DNA from: Chloroflexota bacterium
GTDB taxonomy: Bacteria > Chloroflexota > Dehalococcoidia > Bin125
Assembly: GCA_009838735.1 (NCBI GenBank)
Contig: VXQZ01000014.1
Span: 1-64,000 of the forward strand
Length of the DNA: 64,000 bases
Reading direction: 5' to 3'
A program made the translations under genes and the position numbers. Position 1 is the stretch's first letter; each line of letters starts with the position of its first letter. Under the pieces are notes generated by a model. The model saw only the letters and a program-made list of their open reading frames with translations. It was not told where the DNA came from and made no database searches. Below are positions 19,833 through 31,204 of this stretch, piece by piece.

Positions 19833-21271
19833 CTACACCAAGCAACCAGCATGAACTCTCTTGGGGAGACACAGGTAGCATCATCTGGTGTACTGCAGAT
19901 GCACAACTCTCGAAGTCCGTTCACGTCCGCCTACTGTCCAAAGCTCTGCACGACATAGTCAGCAACACCCTTCCTGAACGACGACCCGACACAATAACGT
20001 TCGATCTCTCTAAGTGTGGCTTCATCACTGAACAGTTCATGCTCCCGGTTCTCCCCGTTCTCGACCGATATCGCGATGAATTCGGCACACGCTTCAAGCT
20101 GATACTGCCTGAGTACAACCAATCGGCGGCCGACCTATTCCGCAATGCCAATTGGGCGCACTTCATCGACCCTGACGAGTTCGACAGAACGACCCCTCTC
20201 CTGAGGGGTGGCCACATCCCAGCTACACAATTCGCCATTCGCACTAACAACGACCGGATCGACACCGCCCACGATGCAGATCTTCGACGACGGTTGGTTG
20301 AGTTGCTGGCGAACGCATCGCAGCTGGAACCGAGCGCATTTGACGGCGTAGACTACGCTCTGATGGAACTGATGGACAACGTAGCGAACCACGCCTACGA
20401 TTATCCCGATCGCAGCCCACTTCCGGAAACGGGTGGGTACTTCCAAGCCACATATTTGCACAACCACAGCAATCCTGCCGTGGAGTTCATATTGGCAGAC
20501 AGAGGTATGGGTATTCCCCAGAGCCTTCGATCCGGGCATGAGACGTATTGGCAAAGACAAAATGACACCGACGAGGAGTTGCTGCTGGATTCGATTGAGC
20601 TCGGCATCACCCGCGACCAATCAAAAGGTCAAGGAAATGGACTGCATTTGACCCAGCAACTTGCCGTTCAATCTGGCGGAACATTTGAACTGAACTCTGG
20701 CAGAGCGTATCTGTGGCACGGCGATCCCGAGAGTAAGCCTGTCTCACAAGCAAGTCGCATACCTTATCGCGGCACAGTAGTACGTTGTAGAATTGGGCTC
20801 AGTGATGCCGAGCTTCTTGACCGTATTCTTCCTCTATCCGCTTCGCCTGGTGTGTCTACGAGCCTTCCGTTAGTTGTGGGAGGCGGACAAGACGATGGCG
20901 TGCCCGAATCTGAAGACCGCGGGTCGCCGTCCGATAGGCCTGCCGGCAGTTCTGCGATACAGCTACCTCGGGGAGCAGTCGGGGTAGTGGTTAGCGTCCA
21001 GGATGGCGAGTTCACTTTGCACGTTCAGTCGTCAGTTGAAGGAACCTCGGGTACGAGTACGGACGCAGATCGCCTCCACTCCAACGTGGTTGATATCCTA
21101 ACTTGCGTTGCCGATATATCTCTGGATTTCGGCGATGCAGATTGGGACGGCGAGTTCTTGAGTGGTTTTCTCGGCCGTCTGTTCCGGGAGAGTCCAACCC
21201 GATACATGAGTCACATTAGATGCATCAATATAGACAACGACGCAGTGGATGCCGCACTAGCGGGGCACTAG
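19829..21271 (+). CDS. HATPase (GHKL)-domain protein with N- and C-terminal STAS-like segments
   Basis: 480 aa; N-box 'DYALMELMDNVANHAYD', 'ILADRGMGIPQSL', 'GQGNGLHLTQQLAVQSGGTFEL'; C-term 'ISLDFGDADWDGEFLSGFLGRLFRE'; 4-nt overlap with upstream ORF. Confidence 0.7.
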   Translation: MTTPSNQHELSWGDTGSIIWCTADAQLSKSVHVRLLSKALHDIVSNTLPERRPDTITFDLSKCGFITEQFMLPVLPVLDRYRDEFGTRFKLILPEYNQSAADLFRNANWAHFIDPDEFDRTTPLLRGGHIPATQFAIRTNNDRIDTAHDADLRRRLVELLANASQLEPSAFDGVDYALMELMDNVANHAYDYPDRSPLPETGGYFQATYLHNHSNPAVEFILADRGMGIPQSLRSGHETYWQRQNDTDEELLLDSIELGITRDQSKGQGNGLHLTQQLAVQSGGTFELNSGRAYLWHGDPESKPVSQASRIPYRGTVVRCRIGLSDAELLDRILPLSASPGVSTSLPLVVGGGQDDGVPESEDRGSPSDRPAGSSAIQLPRGAVGVVVSVQDGEFTLHVQSSVEGTSGTSTDADRLHSNVVDILTCVADISLDFGDADWDGEFLSGFLGRLFRESPTRYMSHIRCINIDNDAVDAALAGH

Positions 21272-21448
21272 TGCCCTGAGTCGCGAAACCAGGGAACAAG
21301 TGGCGGAGGTGTTGGTCGGGTTGGTTTGGCTGTCTGGGCTGTCGTAGAACGCGATGAGTACCCGACCGAGGTGTGCGACGGCAACGATAGTGTTGAGCGA
21401 AGCAGAGCGCGCGATGCTGGAGGCCTGTGCGCCTAGGTTGACCGCGTC

Positions 21449-21865
21449 ATGCGCACCGCCAACCTGAGCGAGCGGTCGCGAGCCTACATCGACTCACTGG
21501 ATGCCGCGCCCGAGGAACTCTTCCTCCACTTCCTCGCCACGCTGCATTGCCCCGTATGCGACGACGACGGAGGGGTGCGCATGTGCTGGCCTCACTTCTC
21601 TCTGCCCGACGATCCCTCCCACTTCACCCAGTCCACGGACCTAGGAGGCTCCCTCGCCATGCTCCTCGACACCGAGTCTGACGTCACCAACCTTCTCACC
21701 CACCACAACCACATCGCCGTCACCATCACCGCAGACGGCCACCCCATGCAACCCGCCGACTTCAACTGGATAGCTGGCCAAGGCCCCTCGGAGGCCACCA
21801 GACCGTTATGCTCGACTGGCCCATCTCGTCCGCCGCAGAGACATGGTCGACTTCTAGCCCAATAG
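21449..21865 (+). CDS. Hypothetical protein
   Basis: 138-aa ORF, no recognised motif. Confidence 0.35.
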   Translation: MRTANLSERSRAYIDSLDAAPEELFLHFLATLHCPVCDDDGGVRMCWPHFSLPDDPSHFTQSTDLGGSLAMLLDTESDVTNLLTHHNHIAVTITADGHPMQPADFNWIAGQGPSEATRPLCSTGPSRPPQRHGRLLAQ

Positions 21866-22051
21866 CAACGCCTCTGCGTGGGACATTCCCATCAAGGTCT
21901 GGAATCACCAGCTCGGCACCTACCAGGCCTTCAAGAAGTGTCTCAGCTAGCAGGATTGAACGTTCCTGGGCCGCCCGCTCACCGCCCCAGGAATGTCATG
22001 GTCCCAGAGGTGGCGCGTCGGACTCCTGCTACCTTGAGGGTCGAAGGAGCC

Positions 22052-23026
22052 ATGCTAATGAGGGACGTTCTCAAGTCTGGCACGTTTTGGTTTTCCGTCG
22101 TTTCGATGGTCGCAATCGGGGTCGTCCTGGGCCTTTCGGTGGAGTTTTGGGGGGCTCTGTCAGAGCTCAAACACGGCGAGGAGTCTCTGAGCACGACGAT
22201 TCGCAACATAATGCTCATTTTGGCAGCGATCTTGGCACTGCCACTTGCAATCTGGAGAGGATGGGTAGCGGAAAGGCAACTCAGTGTGAGCGACAAGCAA
22301 CTCGATGTGAGTCAGAATGACCTACAGCTGTCTCAGCAACAGCTTCGTCTCACGGACCAGCAGATTAGGCTGGCAGAGAGTAGTGCCCGACAGGCTGAAG
22401 AGTCTTCCGCGTCCCAACGCTACCTTACAGGACTGCAAATGCTCGGAGATCGCTCGTTGACCGTTCGAATGGGTGGCATAACCGCGTTACAGGACCTGGC
22501 GAACGAGTTCCCCGAGGAATACGACATTCAAGTCATGAGACAGCTTTGTCAGTTCGCTCGGAATCCAACGGCAGACAACAACGTGGATTCAGTCGACGAA
22601 AGTAGTGAGGCCCGGCTGCGCGAAGACGTTCAACGAATCCTACAGGTTGTGGGAGGTCGTTCGGAACGCCAAATTGCGCTTGAAGAGGCCGAGCCTTACT
22701 CGCCCAACTTCATTGATGCCGACTTAAGGAGAGGCCAGTTTTGGTCAGCCGACTTTTCGAACGCCATCTTCTTGAGAGCAAACCTCGAAGAAGCGAATTT
22801 TGGTAACGTGAATCTGCGCAATGTCGTGCTTGAAGATGCAAACCTCAGTGGGGTCGACTTTACAGGCGAGTTCGTAGTGGATCGTATCTCTCAGGTGCCT
22901 TCCTATGGGCTCACACAGGCACAGTTAGATATGGCCTGCGTTAAGGGCGGCAAGAGTCCGAACGTCGTAGGTATGGTCGATCCCATCACCGGCGAAGATT
23001 TGGAGTCGATTGATAGGGAATGCTGA
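22052..23026 (+). CDS. Membrane-anchored pentapeptide-repeat protein
   Basis: Start 22052 with GAAGGAGC upstream; two TM helices, heptad-rich linker, 'IDADLRRGQFWSADFSNAIFLRANLEEANFGNVNLRNVVLEDANLSGVDF'. Confidence 0.7.
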   Translation: MLMRDVLKSGTFWFSVVSMVAIGVVLGLSVEFWGALSELKHGEESLSTTIRNIMLILAAILALPLAIWRGWVAERQLSVSDKQLDVSQNDLQLSQQQLRLTDQQIRLAESSARQAEESSASQRYLTGLQMLGDRSLTVRMGGITALQDLANEFPEEYDIQVMRQLCQFARNPTADNNVDSVDESSEARLREDVQRILQVVGGRSERQIALEEAEPYSPNFIDADLRRGQFWSADFSNAIFLRANLEEANFGNVNLRNVVLEDANLSGVDFTGEFVVDRISQVPSYGLTQAQLDMACVKGGKSPNVVGMVDPITGEDLESIDREC

Positions 23027-23105
23027 GGCGCGTCTAGAGCTTGTTCACACGAATCGGGACTTGTGTCAGAGTGGCGGAACGGTCTGGCGGCCGGGCAAAT
23101 GGGAA

Positions 23106-23880
23106 CATGCAATTGACCAACGTCCAGGGGTTGCAGATCGCGCCGCTCATGTCGTTCCCTCACGGCAACTGCAAGCTGCCCGCCCGCGAGGTGCTTGAGG
23201 GCTGGCTGTTCGTCACCAAAGAAGGCTGTAGCTGGCGCGCCCTGGCCGAACCCTATGGACCCTAGCACTCAGTTTACATACGCGGGCGGCGCTGGATCGG
23301 CACGTGCGTGATGGAGCGCGTCTTCGCCGGGTTGCAACGGCAGGAACTGGAAGAGCAGCTCCAGCAACTGGACCCCGAGCGTCCCGTCCGCGTCTCGCTC
23401 AACAGCACGATGGTGAAGGCGCATCAGGACGCGATGAGGGCGCCGAGCAAAGGAGGGACCGGGCGATCGGTCGCTCGCGCGGAGGCCTGACGACCAAGCT
23501 GCACGCGCTCGTGCTGGAGTATCGGCTGCCGCTGGCCATGACCCTGTCCCCGGGCCAGTGGGGCGATGGGGCCTGAGGGCGTTGGTTGCTGGAGCGACTC
23601 GGACCCATAGCTGGTCAGCGGCAGTTGCTCGCCGACCGCGCCAACGCTGGCGATGAGATGCACACTGGCCGCCTAGCTCGGCTGGGAACTGGTCGCGCCG
23701 CCAACGGCGAATCGGGTCAAGCCTTCGTGTCTGAATCGCGAGGCCTAACGCGCCCGCAACGCGATCGAATCGCTACTTCGGCCGCATCAAGCGACTGCAC
23801 GGTGTCGCCTGCCGACATCACAAACACGCTCACGTGTACTTCAACCTGATCCTCCTCGGCTGCATCCACTTAATGACGAA
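23106..23880 (+). pseudogene. IS5-family (IS427-like) transposase remnant
   Basis: Pieces in several frames: CKLPAREVLEGWLFVTKEGCSWRALAE; MVKAHQDAMRAPSKGGTGRSVAR; YFNLILLGCIHLMT; several stops. Confidence 0.75.
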
Positions 23881-23996
23881 AGAGAGTGAACAGCCCCTAA
23901 TCAAGCCGCCGCCTGTGTCGGGCTCTGGGGCAGCTCGTCGGTGGAGTTGGCGCCCGCCTGAGTCGGCCGGTTGGATACGCTGCTCAGGGCCAACAA

Positions 23997-25093
23997 TGAA
24001 AGCAGTCCCGCAAATGAAGATCCTGCTCGTGTTCTCGGCTGGCATCATGATCGGAGCGCTCATCGTCGGCGCGGTCTGGCGCAGCGGCGGCCACATCAAC
24101 GCGGGCGCGGACGCGGAGTCAGCCGAGGTGCGCATCTCAGCACGGAAGGTGCTGGGTGGCGATATCGAGTTTGCCCTGCAGCAGCGTCATGCGGCTGGCT
24201 GGGGCGAGCGCCAGCTTGCGCGAGCACGGTTTTTCCCGGGCGACCGCACCGAAGGCGGATGGCTGAACTCATCGCCCTACACCGTCGCGTTCGAGCGAGT
24301 GTTGCATGTCCGTACGTCAGAGGTTGCCGGGTTTGAGGTAGGCCTCTTTGGTGAGCCAGAAAGAGACGACGACGTTGCCGTGATCGAGGAGGCAGTGCGC
24401 CAGTCCGTCCGGCACTTCCTGAGGCGCGATGGCGTCATAGCATCGAACAAGGATTTGCGCTTTCACTTCGTGTATGACCTCGACACCTGGCTTGAGCACA
24501 CGAGAAATGCCGGCGACCCCGTCGCCGAACGCAAGCTCACCCACTTCCAGTGGCTGTCGGCGTGGGGTGGCGATTTCAACACAACACGAGTCGAAGGCGC
24601 AAAGGCAGGGTTGATTATGGTGTACGCCAACCCCAATCTTGACTTGTACGACTCGACGACCCTGGTCAATGCCCGAGCCACCATCCGGCACGAGTACGTG
24701 CATGCGCTGCAGTTTCATCTGAGCGAGGGGCGTTGGTTGTCTGGCAGCGATGGCGTGCCGGCCTGGTTCTACGAAGGCCAAGCCCATCTGGAAACAGCCG
24801 AGGTGTTGCGAACGGACCCAGCATGGGGCGATATCCCCGTTGAAGAGATGCGTAGATGGGCTCAGGATTGCACGGCCCCTGTAGTGCACTACACGGATGC
24901 CCATCCGTGCGCATACCAGCTTGGGCCGCTGGCGATTGATTGGCTGGCAAACGAGTTCGGCATGGATGCAGTCTGGAACGTCTGGCGCGGCGTCGGCACA
25001 GGAGGCGTGTGGCCCACAGTCTTCCGGGGGGCGTTTGGCATCAGTGTGGAGCAGTTCGGCCAGCGTTTCGAGCGGCATCGCGATAGCTGGTAA
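23997..25093 (+). CDS. HExxH metallopeptidase-family protein without N-terminal GW-module
   Basis: ORF 23834..25093 begins inside IS remnant; likely start MKAVPQMKILLVFSAG; HEYVHALQ and WFYEGQAHL. Confidence 0.7.
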
Positions 25094-25139
25094 CTGATGC
25101 GACCCAGTCGAGGCGCATGACGAGCGCACACTGACACGC

Positions 25140-25420
25140 CTGAACCAGTGCAACGTCCGCGTCACCTTGCTGATCGTCGTCGAACTAGGCTTCGTGCCCC
25201 ACGAACGGGCCCGTGGCGAACAATTCTCCAAGGTGCTCCCGACCGCCGGGAGGGCCGCTCCACGATTGTCACCACCAATCTTGAAATCTCCGAGTAGGTC
25301 AGGAACTTCGGCGACGAGAAGCTGACCACCGCTTTGCTTGACCGCCTCGGCCACCATCCACACATCCTCACGACCAAAGGCCGGTCCTACCGGAGCCGTC
25401 GACGGAACACAGCCTGAACA
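25140..25420 (+). pseudogene. IstB (IS21 helper ATPase) C-terminal remnant
   Basis: LLIVVELGFVP then, after a frameshift, RSTIVTTNLEISE*VRNFGDEKLTTALLDRLGHHPHILTTKGRSYRSRRR. Confidence 0.75.
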
Positions 25421-25852
25421 GGAGGTGAAGCCGACCCAGAGGCATCCGAACTCTGGCCTTTCTGGCATACCGCCGGAGCCCAGGGATCCTTGACCGGCCG
25501 CCAAACTTGTCCTCCAACTGCCAATCCAACTTCACATCCCACGCCCTTCGGCGCGGTGGGAAACTAGGCGGCAGTCCGCCCAGACACCAGGTCAACGGAA
25601 GTTGGTAGCGCAGTCGCCGCAACAGCCTTGCTCTGCAACTCCATCACCCGCCGGCAGTGCCACTGCTCTTCGTTCGCACAGGTGGCCGCAGCAGACGACC
25701 ACTCACGGCAGACGGCATGCGCTGCTCACTGGCCAAACTGGTCTCCATTTGCCATTGCTTGAGGCGATCCGACGAGCGCCGGAGCCACTCTTGCCGAAGA
25801 GGCAGGCACTCTAGCTCGAAAGAGCTCGGGAGCTCCATGCCGAGCACCGAAG

Positions 25853-26600
25853 TCATCGCCTGCTTGCGGCACGAAGGAGTTCTATCGCATAGCCGACGAC
25901 ATCGGCCTGAATGACGTCGTCGCGCGCCCCGGCAATGAAGTGAGCCACCCCCACAGGGCCGGGGCCATCGTGGTCGCAGAAGTCCCGCTCGATGATCGAA
26001 AGAGCGTCATCAACAAAGGGGCTGGGCATGAGAGCAACGAGGCTGCCGGCGACATCGTCGATGCCGACCCCTCTCCAGACATAGAACAGGTCATACGCAT
26101 CCTTGTTCTCGGTCCGGTTGCTGAAGGCGAGTGCCTTGAGAACGGTGAAGGCACCCGGACCGCACACGGGAATGCTCCGGGTTGCGACGGCGCCTGAGGG
26201 GATGAGGCTCGCCAACTCCTTGAGGCGCAGATCCTTGAAGGCCAAATCGAGGCCCGGAGTAACGATGGCTGCCAGATCGGACTCGATGTGCGGAAGCGCC
26301 TCTGGGGCGGTCCAGGTCTGCAGGCTCTGGCTGCCCTTCTCGTTGATCGCCGCCTTGAATCCGGCGTGTCGCGTCCACAACCATGCCGCCGGGAGCGCGG
26401 TAACGGCGCACTGCACCCGGATCCGTTCTGACGCCTCGGCCACCGAACGGATCAGGGACTCGCCCGTTCGCGCTGGGATGTGGCCTCGAATTACGTGCTG
26501 CCTATCGAACCGGTAATCTTCCCGCCATGCGTCAAGCAGCGCGCCTCGATCGGTGACGCGAACCCCGTCTTTGGCGCGCTCGAGCAGAGCGGCTGCTATG
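25853..26600 (-). pseudogene. N-terminally decayed AbiE-type (nucleotidyltransferase/antitoxin-like) gene
   Basis: ORF 25853..26443 with in-frame upstream extension to a stop; 'FTVLKALAFSNRTENKDAYDLFYVWRG'. Confidence 0.35.
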
Positions 26601-26743
26601 CCTCCGATTTGCAGGCTGTTGAACTATGGATGACAGGAGCCATGACCATGTTGGACGACGGCTGAGCGCAGGCTCAGGAAGAACCTCGACTGAGACATAT
26701 AGGTGCCGGGGTGCGACCAGGGTCGTAGGTCGTGGCGCCGGTC

Positions 26744-27628
26744 GCCGTCTACGCTGGTCCTAGGCTACACGCTGGGTGATCCCAAAGCTGCGCAGGTTCC
26801 AGACGAAGTTGCGCGTGTCGTAGGCGCGGTCCGCGCCGATTGTGGCCGGCCCGGTGACGCTGCGTTCGAGCATCGCAAGGGCGGCGTCGCGTTCGGCGAG
26901 GCCTTCGGCCTCGGTCAGTTCGACATCGATGACCAGGCCGTGGCGTTTCACGGTCAGCAGATGACAGATGTAGCAGAGCCGTGCCGCCTGCTTCTTGCCC
27001 TTGCGCTAGCGCCGCGCATCCGGATCGGTGGTCGACTCGTGAGTCTCGCGGCGGCGACGCTCGCCCGTGATGTCGCGCTGCCTGTTGCGTCCGCCGCCGG
27101 CAGCAGGAAGTTGCTCGTCGCACGGACAATACTCTTGGGGGAGGCCCAGACGTCGAGCAGCGTGCCGTCGACCGTGAAGTGGTCGGCCGACAGCAGCCGC
27201 CGACGCCGCGCCTCCTTGACCTCTTCCTTGAGCAACACCTGAGCCGTATAGGCGTCCATGGGTTGCTCGCGGTTCTTCGTGAACGCTTTCGGGTGGAACA
27301 GCTCGTCATCGACCCCGCATCAAGTGCGGGACAGGCTATTGAGGTCGAGGAACTACTTGAACAGCGGGTTGTAACGCAGCTGCTCGCAGTACTGGTGCTC
27401 CGAGCGGACCTTGTAGAAGGCCATCAAGAGGCTCGACTTGATCAGGTGCTCGGGCGGATCGACGGGCGGCCGTCGTCCGCGTAGATCTCGTCGAACTAGT
27501 GCGACATCCGGATGAGCGCCGAGTCGGCCAGCGGCTTGAATCGCCGCAACGGGTGGTCCTTGGGCACGAGGCCGTCCGGCGTCAACCCCAGTATCATCGT
27601 CGCCTGCCGCTCAGCTTCGCCGCGCATC
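26744..27628 (-). pseudogene. IS5-like DDE transposase remnant
   Basis: MDAYTAQVLLKEEVKEARRRRLLSADHFTVDGTLLDVWAS..., KRHGLVIDVELTEAEGLAERDAALAMLE...IGADRAYDT in different frames. Confidence 0.75.
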
Positions 27629-27855
27629 AGAGACCTCCTTCGCCCATCTGCTTAACCACCTCGTGAGTGATCGCGTACGCTCCTTCTCAGCAGCCTGCTG
27701 GGGACAAACCAAGCATGTGTCGGTAGGGTCGCACTCGGACCTCCTGGCAACCCTTCGATGTTGTCCCTAGCTGAAGCGTATTGATGGCCTTCGGCATTCG
27801 CCTGCTGAACGTCAAGCAAAGGCCTTTTGGACCGGCGTTGGCTATGTGGGGACGA

Positions 27856-29073
27856 TCAGGTTTCCCCGGCGCAGCTGAATTCTGTCGCCTGTGTGTAAGG
27901 CTGGACGATTCGAAAGTCGTACAGTCCGGCCGCCGCACCGACGAGCACGCGCACTTGATCAAACCTGCAATCGGCAGCATTGAACACCTCGACGCTTGGG
28001 ATGTGACGCAAGACGGCGATGGGTCCCTCCAGCCGGTGAACACGGTAGACTCGCTCGTTTTCGAGCTGAACCAGCGCACCAAGGGGAAGCCAGGGTTGAG
28101 CGGCCCGCAGTGCATCGTAGAGATAGTCAACCGGTTCCCGTGTGCCTCCGTCGTACTCCCCCACCGGGGCGCCACAGGCGGCAGAAGTTCGCTTCTTCGC
28201 GCGAACTTCGACATGTACGTGCGGCCCAGTTACATTGCCGCGTGCGCCCTGGACACCCAGGCGCTGACCGGGCTCTACCCATTCGTCTTCACCAACGTTT
28301 GCTTGACCTGAATGCGCATAGAGCACGGTTGTATCGGCAGCCTCGTCCCAGATCGCGATCGTGCCCGATCCAGTGCCATTCTGGGCTCGTTCGACGGATC
28401 CACGGGTAAGAGCGTAGTAGGGGGCATTACGAACTGGGGCCGCAGCGTCCCAGCCGGCATGCGGCCATAGCCTCCAAACCCCCTGGCAGCTGTATGTCCT
28501 TTTCTCCCTTGGTTCTTCTGCGCCATACTCGCTGGTGGATTGCGCCTGCGCACCGCCGAAGAGGTAGGTCATCAGCAGTGCCCGCTTGCAGCCATCGTCC
28601 CCTCCTGGGCAGATCGCCACACGGGATGTCCGGAGCCACGTACTGCTGTTTGGAATGAGGTTCCGATTCCGTGGGAGGAATCGTTCGGCCTGACCGGAGA
28701 GGGCAAAGCCGAACTCGATCGATCCAGTTCTAGCATCGCGACGTGCGCTCACTTGTCCGTTCAGTCCCTCTGAGATTGATACCGGTTCGCTGGACACCCA
28801 GTGATCGGCGACCCAGTCTGCAGGCCTTGGCTGGGGCCAGGAGACCAACTCCCAGCCTCGTCACCAATCCTGATACTGATCGCGGACCGTCAGGTTTTGC
28901 ACCCAACTCACCAGCGTGCCGTCGTACTCTGTACTCCAACGAGCCCAAATCGCGATCCGTGTCCACGGCTCAGATTCTGACTGGGCTGTACCACTAAGGC
29001 CAATCCCAGCACCGATCAGCACGGCGATGGCCATCAGCGTCGCGTAAAGTCCGTGGAGTCTCGTCATTCGCAT
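27856..29073 (-). pseudogene. Secreted M23-type peptidase-like gene interrupted by one in-frame TGA
   Basis: Signal-bearing ORF 28861..29100 and ORF 27856..28848 are in the same frame, separated by TGA 28863-28861; 'TVLYAHSGQANVGEDEWVEPGQRLGVQGARGNVTGPHVHVEV'. Confidence 0.6.
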
Positions 29074-29616
29074 TCCTCCCCGTCTTCCCCTCTCGGGCAA
29101 GAGCCTTACAGAAACTCGCTTTACCGATACTCCTCGTATGATGCTCTCCTTTTGCTGGTTGGATCAGCGATCCGCGGAACGATAACTAGCTGTATCGCCC
29201 CAAGAACACCTTGAGAGTGTGCCTACACGCGCTTGGCCCTCAATAGCCGCCTAACCAGCCGCAGGACTGACAGTGGTGTTTCCGCTCATCTTGAGTAGTT
29301 GGGACAGACATCGAATGAGAGATGCCGCACTTGTCGACGGACTTATACAGACGCGCATCGCAGACCTCCCTCGCCTATCGGATCAAGACCTCCTCTATGA
29401 TCCCACACGCTCCTCCTTTGGCAGCCTGCTAATCCTGGCACCTGCCCCTGTCAAGAGACGGTGGGCGCTGGGGCGGTTGGCGGAACTCGACGGCAAAATC
29501 AAGGTATGCGGGCACCTGAGGTCGACTACTGCCCGGCCTCCTACTGCAGGGGGTCGCGGCAACGACGGAGGAGTGACCGCGCAAGGCTCCTTGCACCTGC
29601 CAACTAGAATCCTCCC

Positions 29617-31191
29617 ATGCCAAAGTCCAAGACGCCAACACAAGCCCCAAACACCGCAACGACTGGATACGAAGCTCAGCTCTGGGAGATGGCCGACGCG
29701 CTGCGCGGCAGCATGGACGCAGCCGAGTACAAGCACGTCGTCCTCGGCCTGATTTTCCTAAAGTACATCTCCGACGCGTTCGAGGAGCAATACCAGCGAT
29801 TGCAGAGGGTTGATTTCGCGGATCCTGAGGATCCCGACGAGTACCGCGCCGAGAGCATCTTCTGGGTACCGCCCGAGGCTCGCTGGGGACACCTGCAGCA
29901 TCAGGCTCCGCAGCCCACGATTGGTCAACTCGTGGACGACGCGATGTCCGCCATTGAGCGCGACAATCCCTCTCTACGGGACATCTTGCCGAAGGACTAT
30001 TCGCGCCCTGCGCTCGACAAGCAGCGGCTCGGACAACTGATCAGCATGATCAGCAACATCCAGGTCGGCGATCAGGAATCCCGGTCCCGCGATGTCCTGG
30101 GGCGCGTCTACGAGTACTTCCTCTCCCGCTTCGCCAGTGCGGAGGGCAAGGGCGGCGGCGAGTTCTACACCCCGAACTCGGTCGTCCGATTACTGGTCGA
30201 AATGATCGAGCCGTATCGCGGCCGCGTCTACGATCCGTGCTGCGGCTCTTCGGGGATGTTCGTCCAGTCCGCCGAGTTCGTGAACGCTCATGCGACCGGG
30301 AACGGCAACGGCGGCAAGGCGAAGTCCGACATCTCCATCTACGGCCAGGAGTCGAACCACACGACCTGGCGGCTGGCCAAGATGAACCTCGCCATTCGCG
30401 GCATCGAGGGACAGATTGCGCATGGCGACAGCTTCCACAACGACCGGCATCCCGACCTCAAGGCCGACTTCATCCTCGCCAATCCGCCCTTCAACATCTC
30501 CGACTGGGGCGGCGATCGCCTGCGCGACGACCGGCGCTGGCAGTTCGGTGTTCCGCCGGCGGGCAACGCCAACTTCGCCTGGGTCCAACACATGGCGCAC
30601 CACTTGGCGCCCAACGGCGTCGCCGGCTTCGTGCTGGCCAACGGCTCCATGTCCTCCAATCAGTCCGGCGAGGGCGAGATTCGCAAGAACTTGATCCAGG
30701 CCGGATTGGTGGACTGCATGGTCGCGATGCCCGGTCAACTCTTCTACTCGACGCAGATTCCCGTCTGTCTCTGGTTCCTGGCGCGCAACCGCCGCGACGA
30801 GCTGCTCTTCATCGACGCCCGCAAGCTCGGCCGCATGACCGACCGCACGCATCGTGAGCTGACCGAGGACGACATTGCTCGTATCGCAGGCACGTACCAC
30901 GCCTGGCGCGATCGCGGCGACGCCTACGAGGACATTCCCGGTTTCTGCAAGGCCGCCAGCGTTGACGTGGTCGCCAGGCACGACTTTGTGCTCACGCCCG
31001 GCCGCTATGTCGGCGCGGAACCGCAGCCAGACGACGGCGAGCCGTTCGAAGAGAAAATGACGCGCTTCGCCGCGCAATGGCGCGAGCAGCAGGCGGAGGC
31101 GGCCCGTCTGGACGCGGAAATCGAGGCGAACCTGACCGCGTTGGGATTCGGTACCAATAGGGCCTCGTCTTCGTCTAGCCAATCCGTCTAG
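29617..31191 (+). CDS. hsdM: Type I restriction-modification methyltransferase subunit
   Basis: 524 aa; '[33 protein letters not shown]', '[11 protein letters not shown]', '[13 protein letters not shown]'. Confidence 0.95.
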   Translation: MPKSKTPTQAPNTATTGYEAQLWEMADALRGSMDAAEYKHVVLGLIFLKYISDAFEEQYQRLQRVDFADPEDPDEYRAESIFWVPPEARWGHLQHQAPQPTIGQLVDDAMSAIERDNPSLRDILPKDYSRPALDKQRLGQLISMISNIQVGDQESRSRDVLGRVYEYFLSRFASAEGKGGGEFYTPNSVVRLLVEMIEPYRGRVYDPCCGSSGMFVQSAEFVNAHATGNGNGGKAKSDISIYGQESNHTTWRLAKMNLAIRGIEGQIAHGDSFHNDRHPDLKADFILANPPFNISDWGGDRLRDDRRWQFGVPPAGNANFAWVQHMAHHLAPNGVAGFVLANGSMSSNQSGEGEIRKNLIQAGLVDCMVAMPGQLFYSTQIPVCLWFLARNRRDELLFIDARKLGRMTDRTHRELTEDDIARIAGTYHAWRDRGDAYEDIPGFCKAASVDVVARHDFVLTPGRYVGAEPQPDDGEPFEEKMTRFAAQWREQQAEAARLDAEIEANLTALGFGTNRASSSSSQSV

Positions 31192-31204
31192 ACTGAGAAG
31201 CACT

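Noticed and set aside
24317-25504. 395-aa minus-strand ORF
   Set aside because: Antisense to the HExxH gene and IstB remnant; those have recognisable motifs on the plus strand.
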